Shown: positions 11,176 through 23,445, counted from the first letter of the stretch. The stretch: DNA of 64,000 bases from Lumbricus rubellus (GCA_945859605.1 OX243815.1:42166959-42230958), one strand, 5' to 3'. The notes: generated from the sequence alone by a model not told the origin. Made by a program: numbers and translations.

Positions 11176-11535
11176 AACTGCTCCTCTTCCTCTTCTTCTT
11201 CTTCCTCCTCCTATTTCTCGTCCTCCTCCTCCTCCTCTTCTTCTTCTTCTTCTTCTTTTTCTGCTTCTTCTTCTTCTTCTTCTCCGCCTTCTTCTTCTTC
11301 TGCTTTTTCTGCTTCTACATTTTCCTTCTTCTTCTCCTTATTCTTCTTCTCCTTATTTTTCTTCTCCTTATTCTTCTTCTCCTTCTTCTTATTCTCCTTC
11401 TTCTTCGTCTTCTTCTTCTTCTTCTTTTTCTTCTTCTTCTCCTTCTTCTTCTCCTCATTCTTCTTCTTCTCCTTCTTCTTCTTCTTCTTCTTCTTTTTCT
11501 GCTTCTGCATTTTCCTTCTTCTTCATGCGGTCACG
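11176..11535 (+). repeat. (CTT/CTC)n pyrimidine array
   Basis: About 360 bp of almost uninterrupted pyrimidines made of CTT, CTC and interspersed GCTTCT units. All open frames here are low-complexity artefacts. Confidence 0.97.
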
Positions 11536-11699
11536 ATTGATAGCTTCTATCCAGACAAAGAAGTCTGAGCTGCAAACAAACTCACCTTGGCATAGGGGCC
11601 TACCTCCCAATGCAGACAGTAATAAACATTAACATTTAGGCCGTATTATCAGCTCACAATGTCATGTCTCTTCACAGTGTCACAACAACCCAATTTGAA

Positions 11700-11815
11700 C
11701 GCATCATCACCTGTTAGTAACCTATAGGAGTGTTATCACCTGTCAGTAACCTATAGGGAGTGTTGTCACCTGTTAGTAACCTGTAGTTAGTGTTATCACC
11801 TGTTAGTTGGTTATG
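11700..11815 (+). repeat. Minisatellite, about 30-bp unit, 4 copies
   Basis: Four tandem copies of a unit containing tcacctgttagtaacctata, with one or two differences per copy; the last copy is cut short. Confidence 0.85.
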
Positions 11816-13439
11816 TCTGTAAATATTATGTACAAAAATCAATGTTAAGGATGGATTTATATCAACTGATCATAATAACAATCAATCTTATAAAAAAATA
11901 GAATTAAATCAGGATGACTTCAGTGAAATGACGAGATCCATATTTGTCCAATCCTTTAACTAATGTACTTGTGACGACCAAAATGCGTTGTACGCTTTGG
12001 ATTTTGAGTATCACGCTATCATAATTGCACACCGAAAATTTCTAGAGAGCTGCATTAGGACTAAGCTCGGAGCACCAACTTATTCAGGAGCATTGGTGCA
12101 CTTGCAGTGGCTGGGCAGTTAAAGAATATTGAAGAATCTGATCGGTAACACAGTCGCGGACATGTAGAGGACTTTGCGATTAATGACCTGCATCAAGTGA
12201 TCGCGACAAAAGTCACGTAGTCAAGCTGGAGACAGCCAGTAAATACCTTTAATATTATTTACTGCTTGAATGTCTCAGCAGGTCTTTGTCCGCGCAACAG
12301 CTGTTGTTGTTGTATAATTGACTAACCTAGAGCAATAAATATTACGTCGGACAGCTCAACCTTAAACTTTTTTATGTGATGGTCTACAAAGTTGTAACTA
12401 CACGCTTCTAGTTGTTTGTAGACAAGAAGTGTCATACTTTGGTCGAGAATAACTGACTTGGGGTCGGTGGTCGTGAAGATATTGAATGGGATCGATTTAT
12501 AATGCCCATCTTTTTATGCGGTTGCATTTGAAAACCTTTGTCCAGACTACAGACAAAGGAGTCTGAGCTTATGAACACGTTTGTTGCCTTGGCATACCTT
12601 CTCGAATGCAAGCCATTGTCAAGCAGACCAACATGTAGGCCTGAGTGTCTCGTCTTATTCTCTCCGCTAAGTTACCACGCAGATTACGACGCAATTCGGA
12701 CGCATGATCACCTGCTAAAGGTCTGAGCTGCAACAGCCAACAGAATGTCTAAGATCGATTTAACTACTAACAGACATTCGACATCCACGACACTGAACGA
12801 AAAATGAGGTTGAACAAAGATAACTCTGTTTCGTAAAATCTTGACTGCCGCTTTCGCAGTCTTCGCGGCACTCACGTTCATCCAGGTCCTCAACCACCAA
12901 AACCACTTGGTATGCAAACTCTGGAACTGTATGGGAAGTCAGATCTCTACCGGACAACTTCTGAGTAATTTTTTCGATAAAACTTCTCACGGACTATGTT
13001 ATTATCACCCATTCGCCGGAAGAAATTACCTCGTTCTGAACCGATGGGAGTCCTGACTGATCCTTCTCATCAATTTACCATGTTTCTTTTCACTTTCCTA
13101 TAAACGTTTGCTTGGCTGGAAAAATAGGTCTAATATTAGTGAAAATTAACCATAGGCCTAATTGACTATGGCTAATTTTGGATAATTTTTTATGACTATT
13201 TCAAATAGGCTAATAATACAGTTGGCCTATTGCAAACTTAATTTATTATTATTGCCTTTTGTTCTGCAGGCCCTATTTGGTATGTTGTTTAATTTATAAT
13301 CAGAACATTTCATCTATCGGAATTACATTAGATTAGAACATTTTGCTAGGCGTGGCCAGAAGCTAGATAAGAAGACTAGATTAATCAGTTTGCTCAAATA
13401 ACTGCTGTCGAAATAACCTATTTTTATATTTCAAGGGAT
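11816..13439. other. Intergenic, no gene recognised
   Basis: Includes 11875-12105, a duplicate of 10260-10515, and a dispersed CAGCTTATTC repeat copy near 12040-12105. Overlapping open frames at 12760-13056 on both strands look protein-like in composition but lack ATG starts, splice context or recognisable motifs. Confidence 0.45.
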
Positions 13440-13590
13440 CTTTTGTTCAGGGGCATAATTTTATTATCCAGGGACTTTTTATCCAGACCCATTTTATCCT
13501 GGACTTATTCAGGGGACATTTTACCAGGGACATTTTATCTAGAGACTTTTTGCCTGGGACATTTTATCTACGGCACTTTATCCTTACATC
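13440..13590 (+). repeat. Degenerate minisatellite (gggacattttatc units)
   Basis: Seven to eight imperfect units of 17-20 bp with the core gggacattttatc or variants (cagggactttttatcc, ggggacattttacc, gagactttttgcc). It abuts the left end of the inverted-repeat element at 13590. Confidence 0.75.
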
Positions 13591-15189
13591 CTTGTCGTTC
13601 TTTTTGTAAAGGTGGACGATCGGTCTGAATTTCAAGCATTGCATCTAAACATGTCACATTTCGACGCTTTTCTTTGTTAAGTCGAGCAGCGCAGACTAAA
13701 GTATAGGCTGCTTCTGTAATGAAATCCGGTAACATAATCTCATACTAAGACGTACAGGGGTCGCACATTTTAGGGTGCTGGGACAACATGTTTTGCTCGA
13801 AGGATATTTTATGATCTGTTAATGAAAAGGGAAGAGAGTAAAGACCGGATCGAGTACGTGACTAAGATCATGAGGTTGATATCACCTGATTCTCATTGCA
13901 ACCTGTACGGTCTGAGCTACTTTGTTTAAAAAAGATAGGCGCCGAAGTGTGACTTGGGTCGTGGAGCAGTCGAGATTTGAAATTTAGACCTCCATTCCTG
14001 TTTTTCTGCTAATTTTAAAGGCACCACGTGACTAACTTGTCCATAAAATTCGAAACAATGGTTTGCTGTACAGTTAGGCTTATTTTGAAAGGTACCAACT
14101 GACTAACTTGTCTATAATATTGCTTCTGTTTTACGTCATCAATCGCGCTTTGCTTTTATATAGGCCCAAGGCCTCGCAAATAGGCATATAGGCCTTCCAT
14201 AGACTGATTGTAGACAAAAAATGATAGTTTACTATAATGTAATTATAAAGAATAAACTTGATGTAAGTGAAATTAGTGAATACGTGATTAAGTATCATGA
14301 ATTTATATATTCTATCGTCGCAAATTCTTATTGGTGGCTAAGCACGTGGCACCTGCGTGACGTCCTTGCCTATAGCCTACATCTGCGATTGATAGATGTT
14401 TTCAAAATCATCAACTGAAATTTTCAGAGTCTTCAGAGGGCCAAAGTCTGGCCGTTGGAGATCATCAAAGCTCATCAGAACAAAAGGGAAGCCGGAGGAG
14501 TCTGGTCAAACTCCCTAGATAATTGTTGTAAACCGTTTTTAATTAAAGTGATATTTTCTCAAATTGCTTCTATGACTTTGTTCCTATTTCGCTAAGCTAC
14601 AGTGAGCACATCTAAACGACCAAAACAATTCAGTAGTAAGGAGGCACTGAGGATGACACTGGCCGAGACTATAGCCTAATGAATCATGATGACAGTTTCG
14701 CCAGTGAGAGCGACAACGGAAAACATGTGGATGTGAAGAGATGCCAATGCCTGAAGAACAGCCTTAATTAAGATATTTCCTATAGCCTAATGAAGACAAT
14801 ATTGAAATTGATTATAGGCTAATGATGAATATGATGATGGGACTCGTCCTTATAGTGATGATAAAGCTGACGAAACGGTTGATAGGCTACTGATGATCCG
14901 AAAGACCTTAATACAAGTCAAGATCCGGACACTTTTGGCGGTCAAAAGCACTCACTAGAGACCGCGCTACGTTGCACAATATAGTTGGCCTACAAGCCAA
15001 TACGAACACAATTGAGAATATTCAGGGCAGTTTTGACAGTTACCTTACAGCCGAGATGATAGACAATATCATTCGACATACAAAAAGAAGAGCGCTGACG
15101 TGTGACTTGTTTAGATGCAATGCTTGAAGTTGAAATGTAGACCGACCTTCCATCTTCGCTGTATTAATTTTTGTAAAAGAACGACAAGG
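13590..15189. mobile_element. Unclassified 1.6-kb element with about 80-bp terminal inverted repeats
   Basis: The left end 13590-13665 and the reverse complement of the right end 15105-15189 share ccttgtcgttctttt, a gatcggtct/ggtcggtct block and caagcattgcatctaaaca, in order. There is no transposase frame inside and no clear target duplication. A module at 13840-14050 is repeated at 15333-15560, just beyond the right end. Confidence 0.6.
13840..14120 (+). repeat. Module duplicated at 15333-15570
   Basis: About 220 bp with roughly 75 percent identity to 15333-15560; shared blocks are tgactaagatca, ttcattgcaa, gcgccga, aggcaccac/aggtaccac and gactaacttg. A second partial repeat of the last block lies at 14085-14150. 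The 15.5-kb copy carries TAGGCCTA (15562-15569) where the 14.1-kb copy does not. Confidence 0.7.
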
Positions 15190-15862
15190 CTATAGCTAGC
15201 CTGGGCGTCGTAACAAAACAACACGGGACAAAAAGATGAAGTTATGACGACCTGTAATAAATTAGTGAGAATTTTTGTAGTCTAGCTTGAAGGTTATACT
15301 ATTTATGATATGTTACTAAAATGGGGTGGGGTAGAAACCGGAGTATGTGACTAGGATCACGATATTGATGTCACCTTATTTTCATTGCAAGCTGCATGAG
15401 TCTGGGTTACTTCGTTTAACAAAGACAAGCGCCGAGGTGTAACTTGGAGTAGGCCCTAGGCCTAGTGATGAATTCAAATCTAGACCTAGTCCTACATTTC
15501 TGGTTTGTTGTTATTTTTAAAGGTACCACATGATTAACTTGTTTTTGAAATTTTCCACGATTAGGCCTACTTCTGTCTCCTCGATCGCAGTTTTTGTAGG
15601 CCATCAAAATTTAAACGACGGAAAAATTGAAGTGAAATTTTTTAATGGAATTTTTTTACAGAAGAATAAAAAGAAAAAACCTTTTTACAACTCAGTAGAA
15701 AAACAGAGAAATTGTCGGTGAATAGACAAAAAATACGAATAGATTCTTTTCTGATGTAACAGAAAATCGAAGAAACAGTAGATAAACTCCACGGAAGCGA
15801 ATATGGGGAATTACATGATAATTAATCGGCTTTTGGAGGACGACAAGAACGAGGAGAAGGAG

Positions 15863-16119
15863 CAGTGACGTAGCCAGGAATTTATGATAGGGGGAGGTTT
15901 ATGGTCTGCATGGCCGGATGCCCTTCCTAACACCAACCCAACAGTATTACAGTAAATAAAAAATGGAATAAAGTAACCACACGAATGAAGTAAGAAATTT
16001 TTTTACCACAAGCAATTTTTTTCTTCGTATTTAAGTGGATAAATAACCTTTTATAAAACTTTTTCCTAAGTCAATGGGGGGGGGCTTTAACCCTCGAAAC
16101 TTCCTTATCTACTCCACTG
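15863..16119. mobile_element. hAT-like MITE (probable)
   Basis: Begins CAGTGACGTAGCCAGGA and ends CTACTCCACTG, the end style of non-autonomous hAT elements. The flanking 8-mers do not match well (agaaggag against aggatgaa), so the call rests on the ends alone. Confidence 0.45.
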
Positions 16120-17100
16120 AGGATGAAGTAGGATACAAATATACAAAGGGATTATGTTTAGAGGTCTTCCTACGATCCACAAGAATGAAAAGAGTCCGAT
16201 TGCAAAACCTAGCCAACAGTAGCCTATGATCAGTGATCACCCAACTGGCATCGTGAGACCCAAACCAAGCTAATTTTGACGCGCTTTGAACCAGGCTAAT
16301 AATTAATGCTAGATGCTAAATTTTAATTTCTAAGTAGGCCTACCAAAAATCAAGCCTTGCAACTTATTCGAGATGTGACTTAACAAAATCGTTTTTTCAT
16401 ACTGTTTTAATTGCGTTATGTTTCTGAATCGTCAAAAATAGGGAGATGGCCTCACTAAAAGTGGTGTCACTTTCGTTGTGTTTAAAATAGTTTAGTAAAA
16501 TCTGGCCACCATCATGACTGTGTAGATATAAATTGTCTTTAAGCCTGTAAAATTTCATTTCTCAATTCTTACTTCTGGCCAGGATATTGGCAAAAAATTT
16601 AATGGGGGGTCTCTTTTGGCCCACCCTGTATAATGGATTATGATCGCGAACGTCGACCGAGGTAAAGAAATCAATAAACTAGGTGTGCCGGTCACAACGC
16701 AACCCTGATCAACGTGATACACAAAGAGCATTGTTATCTTTTCATTTATGTAGCCCAAGAATGTTCATATCCGAGCATCGAACAACATAATAAAATAATG
16801 GCAATGGTCCCTTTTCACACAAATAAACCCTAGCCGCCTAGCTTAGTATCCTTCAATGCCTGCAAGTTTTGAATGCTATTATGTAGGCCTAAGTCAGTTC
16901 TATGTTGTTCAATTTTTGTCTGACATTGGGATTCAAGCTCTATTTTTCACAGCTCAGACCAGCCCAGGTCGTGAACCCATGAACTCGGTCCACATCATAT
17001 TATAGTAGCAGACTCTGTCAGTCTTAGAAGGTATTTACAATCGCCGACTTCATGTTGCATTCAGACTTTTTTTGGCACGAACGCTAAACTTTTTGCATTG
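16120..17100. other. Intergenic, no gene recognised
   Basis: A tggcccaccctgta string near 16617-16631 looks like one end of a mariner-type element such as that at 48834-49847, but no partner end was found. Two TAGGCCTA octamers (16338, 16886). Confidence 0.4.
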
Positions 17101-17114
17101 CAAAAATATTGTAA

Positions 17115-17370
17115 ATAGGCCTATATAGTAATTGCAATTGTAACTAATAGGCTAATTGCAACTGCATCTAGCAATTGCAATTGTAACTTGTAACTAGTAA
17201 TTGAGACTGTTACTAGCAATTGCAATTGTAATTAGTAATTGCAATTGTAACTAGTGATTTTAATTGTGAAAACTAATTGCAACTGTAATTAGTAATTGTA
17301 ATTGTACCTAGTAATTGCAACTGCATCTAGCAATTGCAATTGTAACTATTAATTGTAATTGTCAAAAGTG
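17115..17370 (+). repeat. Minisatellite of gcaattgtaactagtaatt units
   Basis: About a dozen imperfect units of roughly 20 bp built on the palindromic core caattg plus actagtaa. Units vary by substitutions and small deletions. Confidence 0.85.
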
Positions 17371-17439
17371 TAATCGTAACTGGTAGTGCTGTAATTTTAG
17401 CTAAACGTATCGCGCCACTCAGAGATTCGGAGTCGAACC

Positions 17440-17600
17440 CGATTCCAATTAGTTAGTGTGCGGTTACTAAAAAACAATCGTAATCGGAATCCTCAATTTT
17501 TTTGAGCGCCACTCTAAAATCAAGCGAAGGGCATCAGCTTATTCAGGAGCGCTGGGTAAATGAATCCATACAGCGTATCGGTTCCGTCTGCTTTGTTGTG
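17440..17600 (+). repeat. Dispersed CAGCTTATTC repeat, with an inverted copy at 17860-17930
   Basis: Carries the order aatcgtaatcg, gagcgccactc, aagcgaaggg, catcagcttattcaggagcg. The inverted copy at 17860-17930 reads gtgaataagctggtgcccc then tttcgagtggcgc. Other copies: 10465, 12040, 29835, 37740, 40145, 50762 (plus) and 56360, 57360, 58300 (minus). Family not recognised. Confidence 0.7.
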
Positions 17601-18320
17601 TGGGGAGCTGGGCTAGACAATGTGGACATATCCCTAAATGGGCAGTGGGCACTCTATAATAAGTAAGTGAGCTATTACCGCATGCAGTAACTGAAACCGT
17701 GGTGCGCATATAATATTATAGCTTTAGGCATCGCTGTCCATAATGTTTAGGATTTATGCAATTTATCTAAGCGAACGTTTGGATGTTGTCAAAAGCACCA
17801 GTATCACGATGGACTACTCTTACGGACAGCCCATTGGACTCAAAGCAGCGCTCGTGAATAAGCTGGTGCCCCGCGCTTGGCTTTCGAGTGGCGCTTTAGA
17901 ATTTGGAGGTTACGATTACGAACATCAATTGAACGAGGGTCTGCTTTAGTCCAACAGTCACCGTAGTCACGTAGGCTATGCTACAATCATGACATTGTCA
18001 GTGGGGTTTTGACCTCAGTGAAGTCACTTGCGACTTGACACGTAGGCCTAATAGCCCAAGCAGTCAACACGCCAAACTTGGACGATATAGATATTGACGA
18101 AGCAACCAGAAATAGCATCGACAAGTTTGGCGACCTCAAACCTGAAGAGTGAAGATAGTATCTTGAAGACTGATGCATTGTTACAGTAAAATATGTTGCT
18201 GTTGATGTTACTCTTGACGCATCACCGCATTTCCCACATAGACATTTGACAAATGAGAAGTCTGCATAGTACACCGTACATCAACGCAAACAAGCACACA
18301 AACATCATACTTAATCAAAT

Positions 18321-18515
18321 GCGGGGTTGCAATGGTGTAGTGGTCGGTGCGGTGCCTTGGAGCCAGAGGGCTCCACGTCCGAATTATTCACCTCAAGCCT
18401 CCGCGTAGGAACATTGAACCAGTCCATCACTTGCGATTGCTCGTGTATGCCTACTTCGGCGTGAAACTCTGATGCAGTGTCCGCGCTGTTGTCCGGAGCG
18501 CCTTTACGCCGCTTT
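18321..18515 (+). mobile_element. SINE (family S), plus orientation
   Basis: tRNA-like head (gtgtagtggtcggtgcg, then gccttggagccagagg) and body with gcgtgaaactctgatgcagt and ccggagcgcc, matching copies at 28944-29135 and, inverted, 27171-27370. An extra tatgccta at 18446-18453 is absent from the other copies at the same place. Confidence 0.75.
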
Positions 18516-19260
18516 TGTTTACTACACTGCAGGCAAATGGCCATCCTTATGCGGGTGATGTTCAGGTTTTTATAAATGGAACAATTTGGAACATTCTAGT
18601 TTGTTCAATTTATTGTATCGCATGATGACGCTACAAAAACTCAATTGTTCAGCGTTGGAAATAGTCAAGAAAAACTTCACTCTCCATCGCTGTCTCAGAA
18701 ATTCCCAGCTCATGTTCTTCTACTGCCATTAACCTGTATGCAACCAAGGAGTAGGCCTACGTATCTAAACTGATCCAGTCCTGCGATCACAACTGAAACT
18801 ACGCAGCGATCAGACCATCGGTGTACGATGTATCTTTACTTCCACACATATCTCTACATAATATTATGCGTGAAGCCTTGCGCTGGTTATCTATCACTGC
18901 ACGCATCCACGACTAGACCTTCCTTGACCTCCGCAGCAGGCTGGTAATTGTCCCTAATTAGGCTACCGTTCAAACTGAATGCAAAAACCGTTATGTGCAT
19001 CTTCAATTATGCGTTCTGTTGAGCTTCTTGACTGATGTTACAATTCATCGGGTGTTTGGCGTGTTTGGTCTCTCTCTATTTGGAATGACCTTACTTCCGC
19101 ACTAAGATCTAAACTAATGACTGTCTTTTCCTCATCAATCCCTCATTCTCGAAAGGCACTTCTTCCCCTCGGAGATTTCGAGCTGAGAGTCAGTCTCCGA
19201 GCGGTGCTATATAAATCTAAGGCTATAATACAATACATAATTGAAATGATGCATATAGAA
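18516..19260. other. Intergenic, no gene recognised
   Basis: Only short frames. One TAGGCCTA at 18753. Confidence 0.45.
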
Positions 19261-19261
19261 A

Positions 19262-19401
19262 TAAATACTTGCATGTATGCAACTATGCATGCATACATAC
19301 ACGCATATCCATATACATACATGTATACATGGGCATACACAAATACATAAACACCAACATGCACAAATCCATACATACATGCATACATACATACATACAT
19401 A

Positions 19402-19432
<31 letters not shown>

Positions 19433-19500
19433 CATACATACATACATACATACATAACATACATACATACATGCATACATACATACATACATACATACAT
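19262..19500 (+). repeat. (TACA)n microsatellite upstream of gene A2
   Basis: About 240 bp of TACA/ATAC units, impure at the left and nearly perfect at the right, ending 180 bp before the A2 TATA box. Confidence 0.95.
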
Positions 19501-19538
19501 TAAGGAATTCCTAGCTCTCAGTCATCCAGTAAAGAGGC

Positions 19539-19812
19539 TTTCAGCAAAGGGTCAGGCCACGGTCGATTTTTCTGCGTCGTGTTTTTTCAAACTTGACCTA
19601 CCATTGACGATGCACAAGTAGGCCTACACGCATAGGTGAACTCAGAGAATTTCACATAGACAAGTTGATCGGAGCATGGTTATAAAAGCAACCGTTGAAG
19701 AAGCCGTAGCATCACAGTTCGAGAGACGACGACTAGGAAGACGAAGATACAGCTACCTGAAGCATCTTCAACACTTGATCCAGATCGAAGTAATCAGCAA
19801 TTCGTCGGCAGA
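19539..19812 (+). promoter_or_regulatory. Promoter and 5' UTR of gene A2
   Basis: TATAAAA at 19681-19687, again 132 bp before the ATG. The upstream box matches A1 and A3 except that TAGGCCTA (19619-19626) sits between gatgcacaag and cacgcat, where A1 and A3 run straight from gacgcaaatg into cacgcat. The second half of the box is also changed (aggtgaac for cggttaac). The 5' UTR keeps the block cttcaacacttgatccagat. Confidence 0.8.
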
Positions 19813-22804
19813 ATGAAGGCTGTGTTTCTACTCGCTGTTGTGGTCATCCTTTGTCAGTCTCAACTGGCGTCGGCAACTGCGCCTACATGCAGCGGTACTT
19901 CAATTCCTGCGGTCGGCGTAGATGGAAGTTTGTTTGGAGAGTGCGGGCTCTGTCTTTTCCTAAAACTGATTGGTCTACTTCTCAGCATCGTTTACACCGT
20001 CGTTGGAACGGTAACGTATCTTCTGTTGGTACGTATTCCTGATCCGTTCCAGTTGAAACGATATTATTATTGTAGACTTTCGGTATATTAATTTTTGTCT
20101 GTTTAGTGCATTGGCAGTTTTCTCTTCGTAGCGTTAATCACTTCAAACTTAGTTTAAAGCACATAATGTATAAAAGATAGAAAATCAACGGCCATTTTGA
20201 AAATCAAACGCTTGTGTTATCTTGACTTTCAGTTTAATTTGTTTTTCTATAATTAGGCCTATGTCCAGTGGCGTAGCATGCAATAGGTCGTGCAACTCGT
20301 GCAGTGCACGTGGTCCCACGAGCCACTGTTGTAGAGGGTCCCCGGTGCTTTGAGTAATTAGGAAATTATTCGGAATGTATTTTAATTAACTGCATGTACA
20401 GCGGTGCGGTAGCAATGGAATGTGCAGAATGTGCTGTGTGCAGGGGCCTCTGGCTGCACAAAGGTTCCCGGCGGTCGGATAGTTATACTCAGAATGTAAT
20501 CAAGTGGAAATGTAGGCATACTGCGTATAATTTTATACTCAATAGAATCATTTGCTTAAGCCGTAATGTTCAAGCGCGTGATTTAATAGCCTACACAACC
20601 GTGTGCGTGCATGTAGTAAGTAAAGTAAGTAAAGTCCTATCCCGTTCCATGAGGAACACAGGGAGGCGCTCATTTCTTTTTTCATGCATGTGCCATCATA
20701 AAAAAATTTGTACTCTTTGCAGTCTTTGGCAGGCAGGTAGTTTTGCTCAGGTGCAGTCTACGACCAAATATAATGGTGTCACCGAGCATTATCACTTTGT
20801 AGTGTTGTGTGTAGGCCTATGCTAATTTTAATTGGCAATCGCACAATTAATTTAGGCCTGCTTAGAAATACTCCCTCTGCCTCTCAGTTGGGCTTCAGTC
20901 TTATTTAAGTGGCGCTGCTAAGCAACAAGCACAATGTAGGCCTACAGGCAAAGAAGGTCCGCCAAAATTATGTGAACTTCCACATTAAATTTTATTAAGC
21001 CTGTGTATACCGATGACTCCATCAGGCATGGGACAGAATTGATGTTAGTTTGAACTGTGCTCAGGTAATGGTGGATGTGGATATCGACATCGCGTAGAGA
21101 ATCATTTCGGAAACTACATTAATATACCAGTTACACATTACCAAATGATACTGGAGCGAAGGCATCTTATTTGAAGGGGCCCACCACCGAATCCCCGCAT
21201 GCCCCCCCCCCCCAAAAAAGCCACTGCCTATGACTTAGGCCTGTACCAGAAATGCAAAAGTGACAGTTTTACTTTTGCGACGACTTGAATTTTAGAACAC
21301 CAATTCTTTTATTCTATATTAAAAGCTTTTTAGTAAATTCAAATTAACGTTGAAATTTTGTGTTTTTTCGTTTACATAACAGGATGCAGTGACTGTCCAG
21401 GTGACTTGCACATTGCAGCTCTTGTTGGTTCAAGTGAGTATAATTATTAACTTTTTCTTTGTGTGCCATTCAATGTAACTTCCTTCTCTCCCTCTATCTT
21501 CTTCGCCATCATCACTGCCGCTATATCTCCGTATGCTTCTCTAATATTTTACCCTTCATTTATATAGCACCATAATGAACTCTGTTATAATTCCATCTGT
21601 TGATTGTTCAATGCAAATAGATCGACAGGCGTCTTGGAAACTAACACTTGATGCGCTCTCTCTGAACTACAAAGTACAAACAGTTTTGCTTCTCAAATCA
21701 GCCTTTGAAATGTAGGGACAATAGTTCTTTTAGGAAGGAACCCTGACTCTGCACTGGAAATATTTCATAATTATGGAGCTATTCTGGACGCATTATTCTC
21801 AAATTAACGGTCCTCAGCAATCGGCCTCATAGCTAAACAGTCCTGGAGTCCAGTACATCAGGATGGTGATTCTACTGAGTTGCATGATATTGCTCTGTCA
21901 TCTAAGGACCAGTCCGGAATAATAATAATACACCGTAAACTAGAAGTGACAGCTTCAGCGGCACTTCAGCCTATATATGCATGAGTCACTTCCCGTGTTG
22001 ACTATCATATGAGCCTAATCGCTCACAGCTCAGATCAACGAATGCGTTTTCCTGTTTATATCAAGTATGGTTTATATTACAATTATCCTGCCAAACACGT
22101 CAGGCAATTTTATTCTTTCCAAAGATATGTCGAAGAAACTAGCATCCTCCCTGGTCTGTCTACACAGAATATTTGATATTTGTCCCCATTCAGATGCATC
22201 GCATTAAAAATTCCCTGCTAGCGTGGGAACTAACACTAGCAGCTGCTGTACTCTCTCCTTTCTGCACAAGCTTTTTAACAATTCTCCTCTAGCTGCATTG
22301 TTCTGTAACATTCAACCTATGATATTGTTACCATAAACACTCACACCTTCCTTCAACCACTAGTCCATCATCGAGCGATGTTCTGGAATGGGGTGCATTG
22401 GTTAAGTCATAATTCAGACCTGTCACGGGCTTTAGTGCATTCCCTCTTGCTGATCCGAAGCAGTGGTTCAACAACCGATCTCACACTCTCAACCCCTTTT
22501 TCTCCTGTAAAGCATTCAGCGTCTCGTAAATAAAAGTGCTTCTCAAAAAGACATATCGCGTGCCTAGATTAGAATATTCTTATACATGTACGTTAAAATA
22601 AATGAATACACTGCATGACTCATAAACTATTAGAACGTTAGTGAACAATTTTTGATGACAGTGAATGTTCTTTTTCTATTTCAGACACCTGTCGTCATTG
22701 TATTCAAGTACATAAGTGGCATTTTCTGCGCAGTGCAGAGTGTTACCGGTCTTCTTGGCCTGGGTTTTTGCTTTCCCACCGTACTGCCTTTTGCTCTTCT
22801 GTGA
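19813..22804 (+). CDS. Gene A2: small secreted hydrophobic protein (3 exons, 128 aa)
   Basis: Exons are 19813-20028 (72 codons), 21383-21433 (17) and 22685-22804 (39 plus TGA); both introns are phase 0, donors gtacgt and gtgagt, acceptors tacataacag and tctatttcag. The signal peptide MKAVFLLAVVVILCQSQLAS is nearly the same as in A1, probably cut after Ala21. The mature N-terminus is Cys-richer than the paralogues (PTCSG, GECGLC). A hydrophobic stretch follows (LFLKLIGLLLSIVYTVVGTV), then exon 2 with VTVQVTC and exon 3 with GIFCAVQSVTGLLGLG, which aligns with A1 CILDSVTGLDVLG. A 961-bp hAT-like insertion fills most of intron 1. Function unknown. Confidence 0.82.
20266..21226. mobile_element. 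hAT-like non-autonomous element in intron 1 of A2
   Basis: Starts CAGTGGCGTAGC and ends AAAGCCACTG. It is flanked by 8-bp target duplications cctatgtc (20258-20265) and cctatgac (21227-21234), one mismatch. The left duplication overlaps a TAGGCCTA octamer. No intact transposase frame. Without it intron 1 would be about 390 bp. Confidence 0.75.
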
Positions 22805-23187
22805 TCGTAGATAGCAGAGCACAGTACAGATAGGCTACCGTCACTGCGTCCTTTGATTGAGCAGCATGACTACACTCTACGCGATATGTGCAAGAGATTA
22901 TTAACAGACATTATCTGGCGATGGGCCTTGTTTCAAGTTTCTAACTGACAGAAGATGACATCGTATCTAACTTTAAGTTGATGGCATTTAACATAACGCT
23001 TTGACAGTAATTGTTTTCACGATTGCTGACAACATTTTGATTTTTTTAATCAAGTAAGAGCTAATCTGCTAATGGATTTCAGATTTATTCGCTTGCTTCT
23101 TTTAAGCAACGATAAAGACAATAACTGAACGAGATTCGATTTTATCTTAAACAGTTTAACTAACTGGTTTGTTTGCTGTTAACATGA

Positions 23188-23193
23188 AATAAA
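23188..23193 (+). terminator. Poly(A) signal of gene A2
   Basis: AATAAA followed within about 20 nt by gaaatgtttggagtg, as behind A1; gataaagacaataactgaa precedes it. Confidence 0.7.
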
Positions 23194-23373
23194 ATTTGAT
23201 GAGAGAAATGTTTGGAGTGATTATTATTTTGTTACACGAGTTAAAAACTTTGCGAGCAGTTGAATCTATTTTCTCCCCTATTGTCCTCCCGTATCTATGC
23301 GATACGGAAGGACATGAAACAACTCAAACTGAAAAATTAAGACACCAAAGACACAGAAAAGTGGAAGAGGAGG

Positions 23374-23445
23374 AGCCGAGTGGCTGACCCCTCCGTAGAG
23401 AGGGATTAATTCAAGCTTGAAGGAAAAGAAGAAGAAGAATCTCTT
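23374..23445 (+). repeat. Dispersed repeat, copy 1 (partner 25620-25684)
   Basis: Both copies read ccgagtggctgacccctc, then gagggattaat, then aaggaaaagaagaaga. The A-rich end suggests a retroposon 3' end. Confidence 0.7.

Noticed and set aside
12760..13056. Overlapping frames on both strands
   Set aside because: Starts are TTG or GTG, not ATG, and there is no support from splice sites or known motifs. Could be an unknown transposon fragment.
20394..20825. 143-codon open frame in intron 1 of A2
   Set aside because: It lies wholly inside a hAT-like non-autonomous element, includes TAGGCCTA and has no motif.
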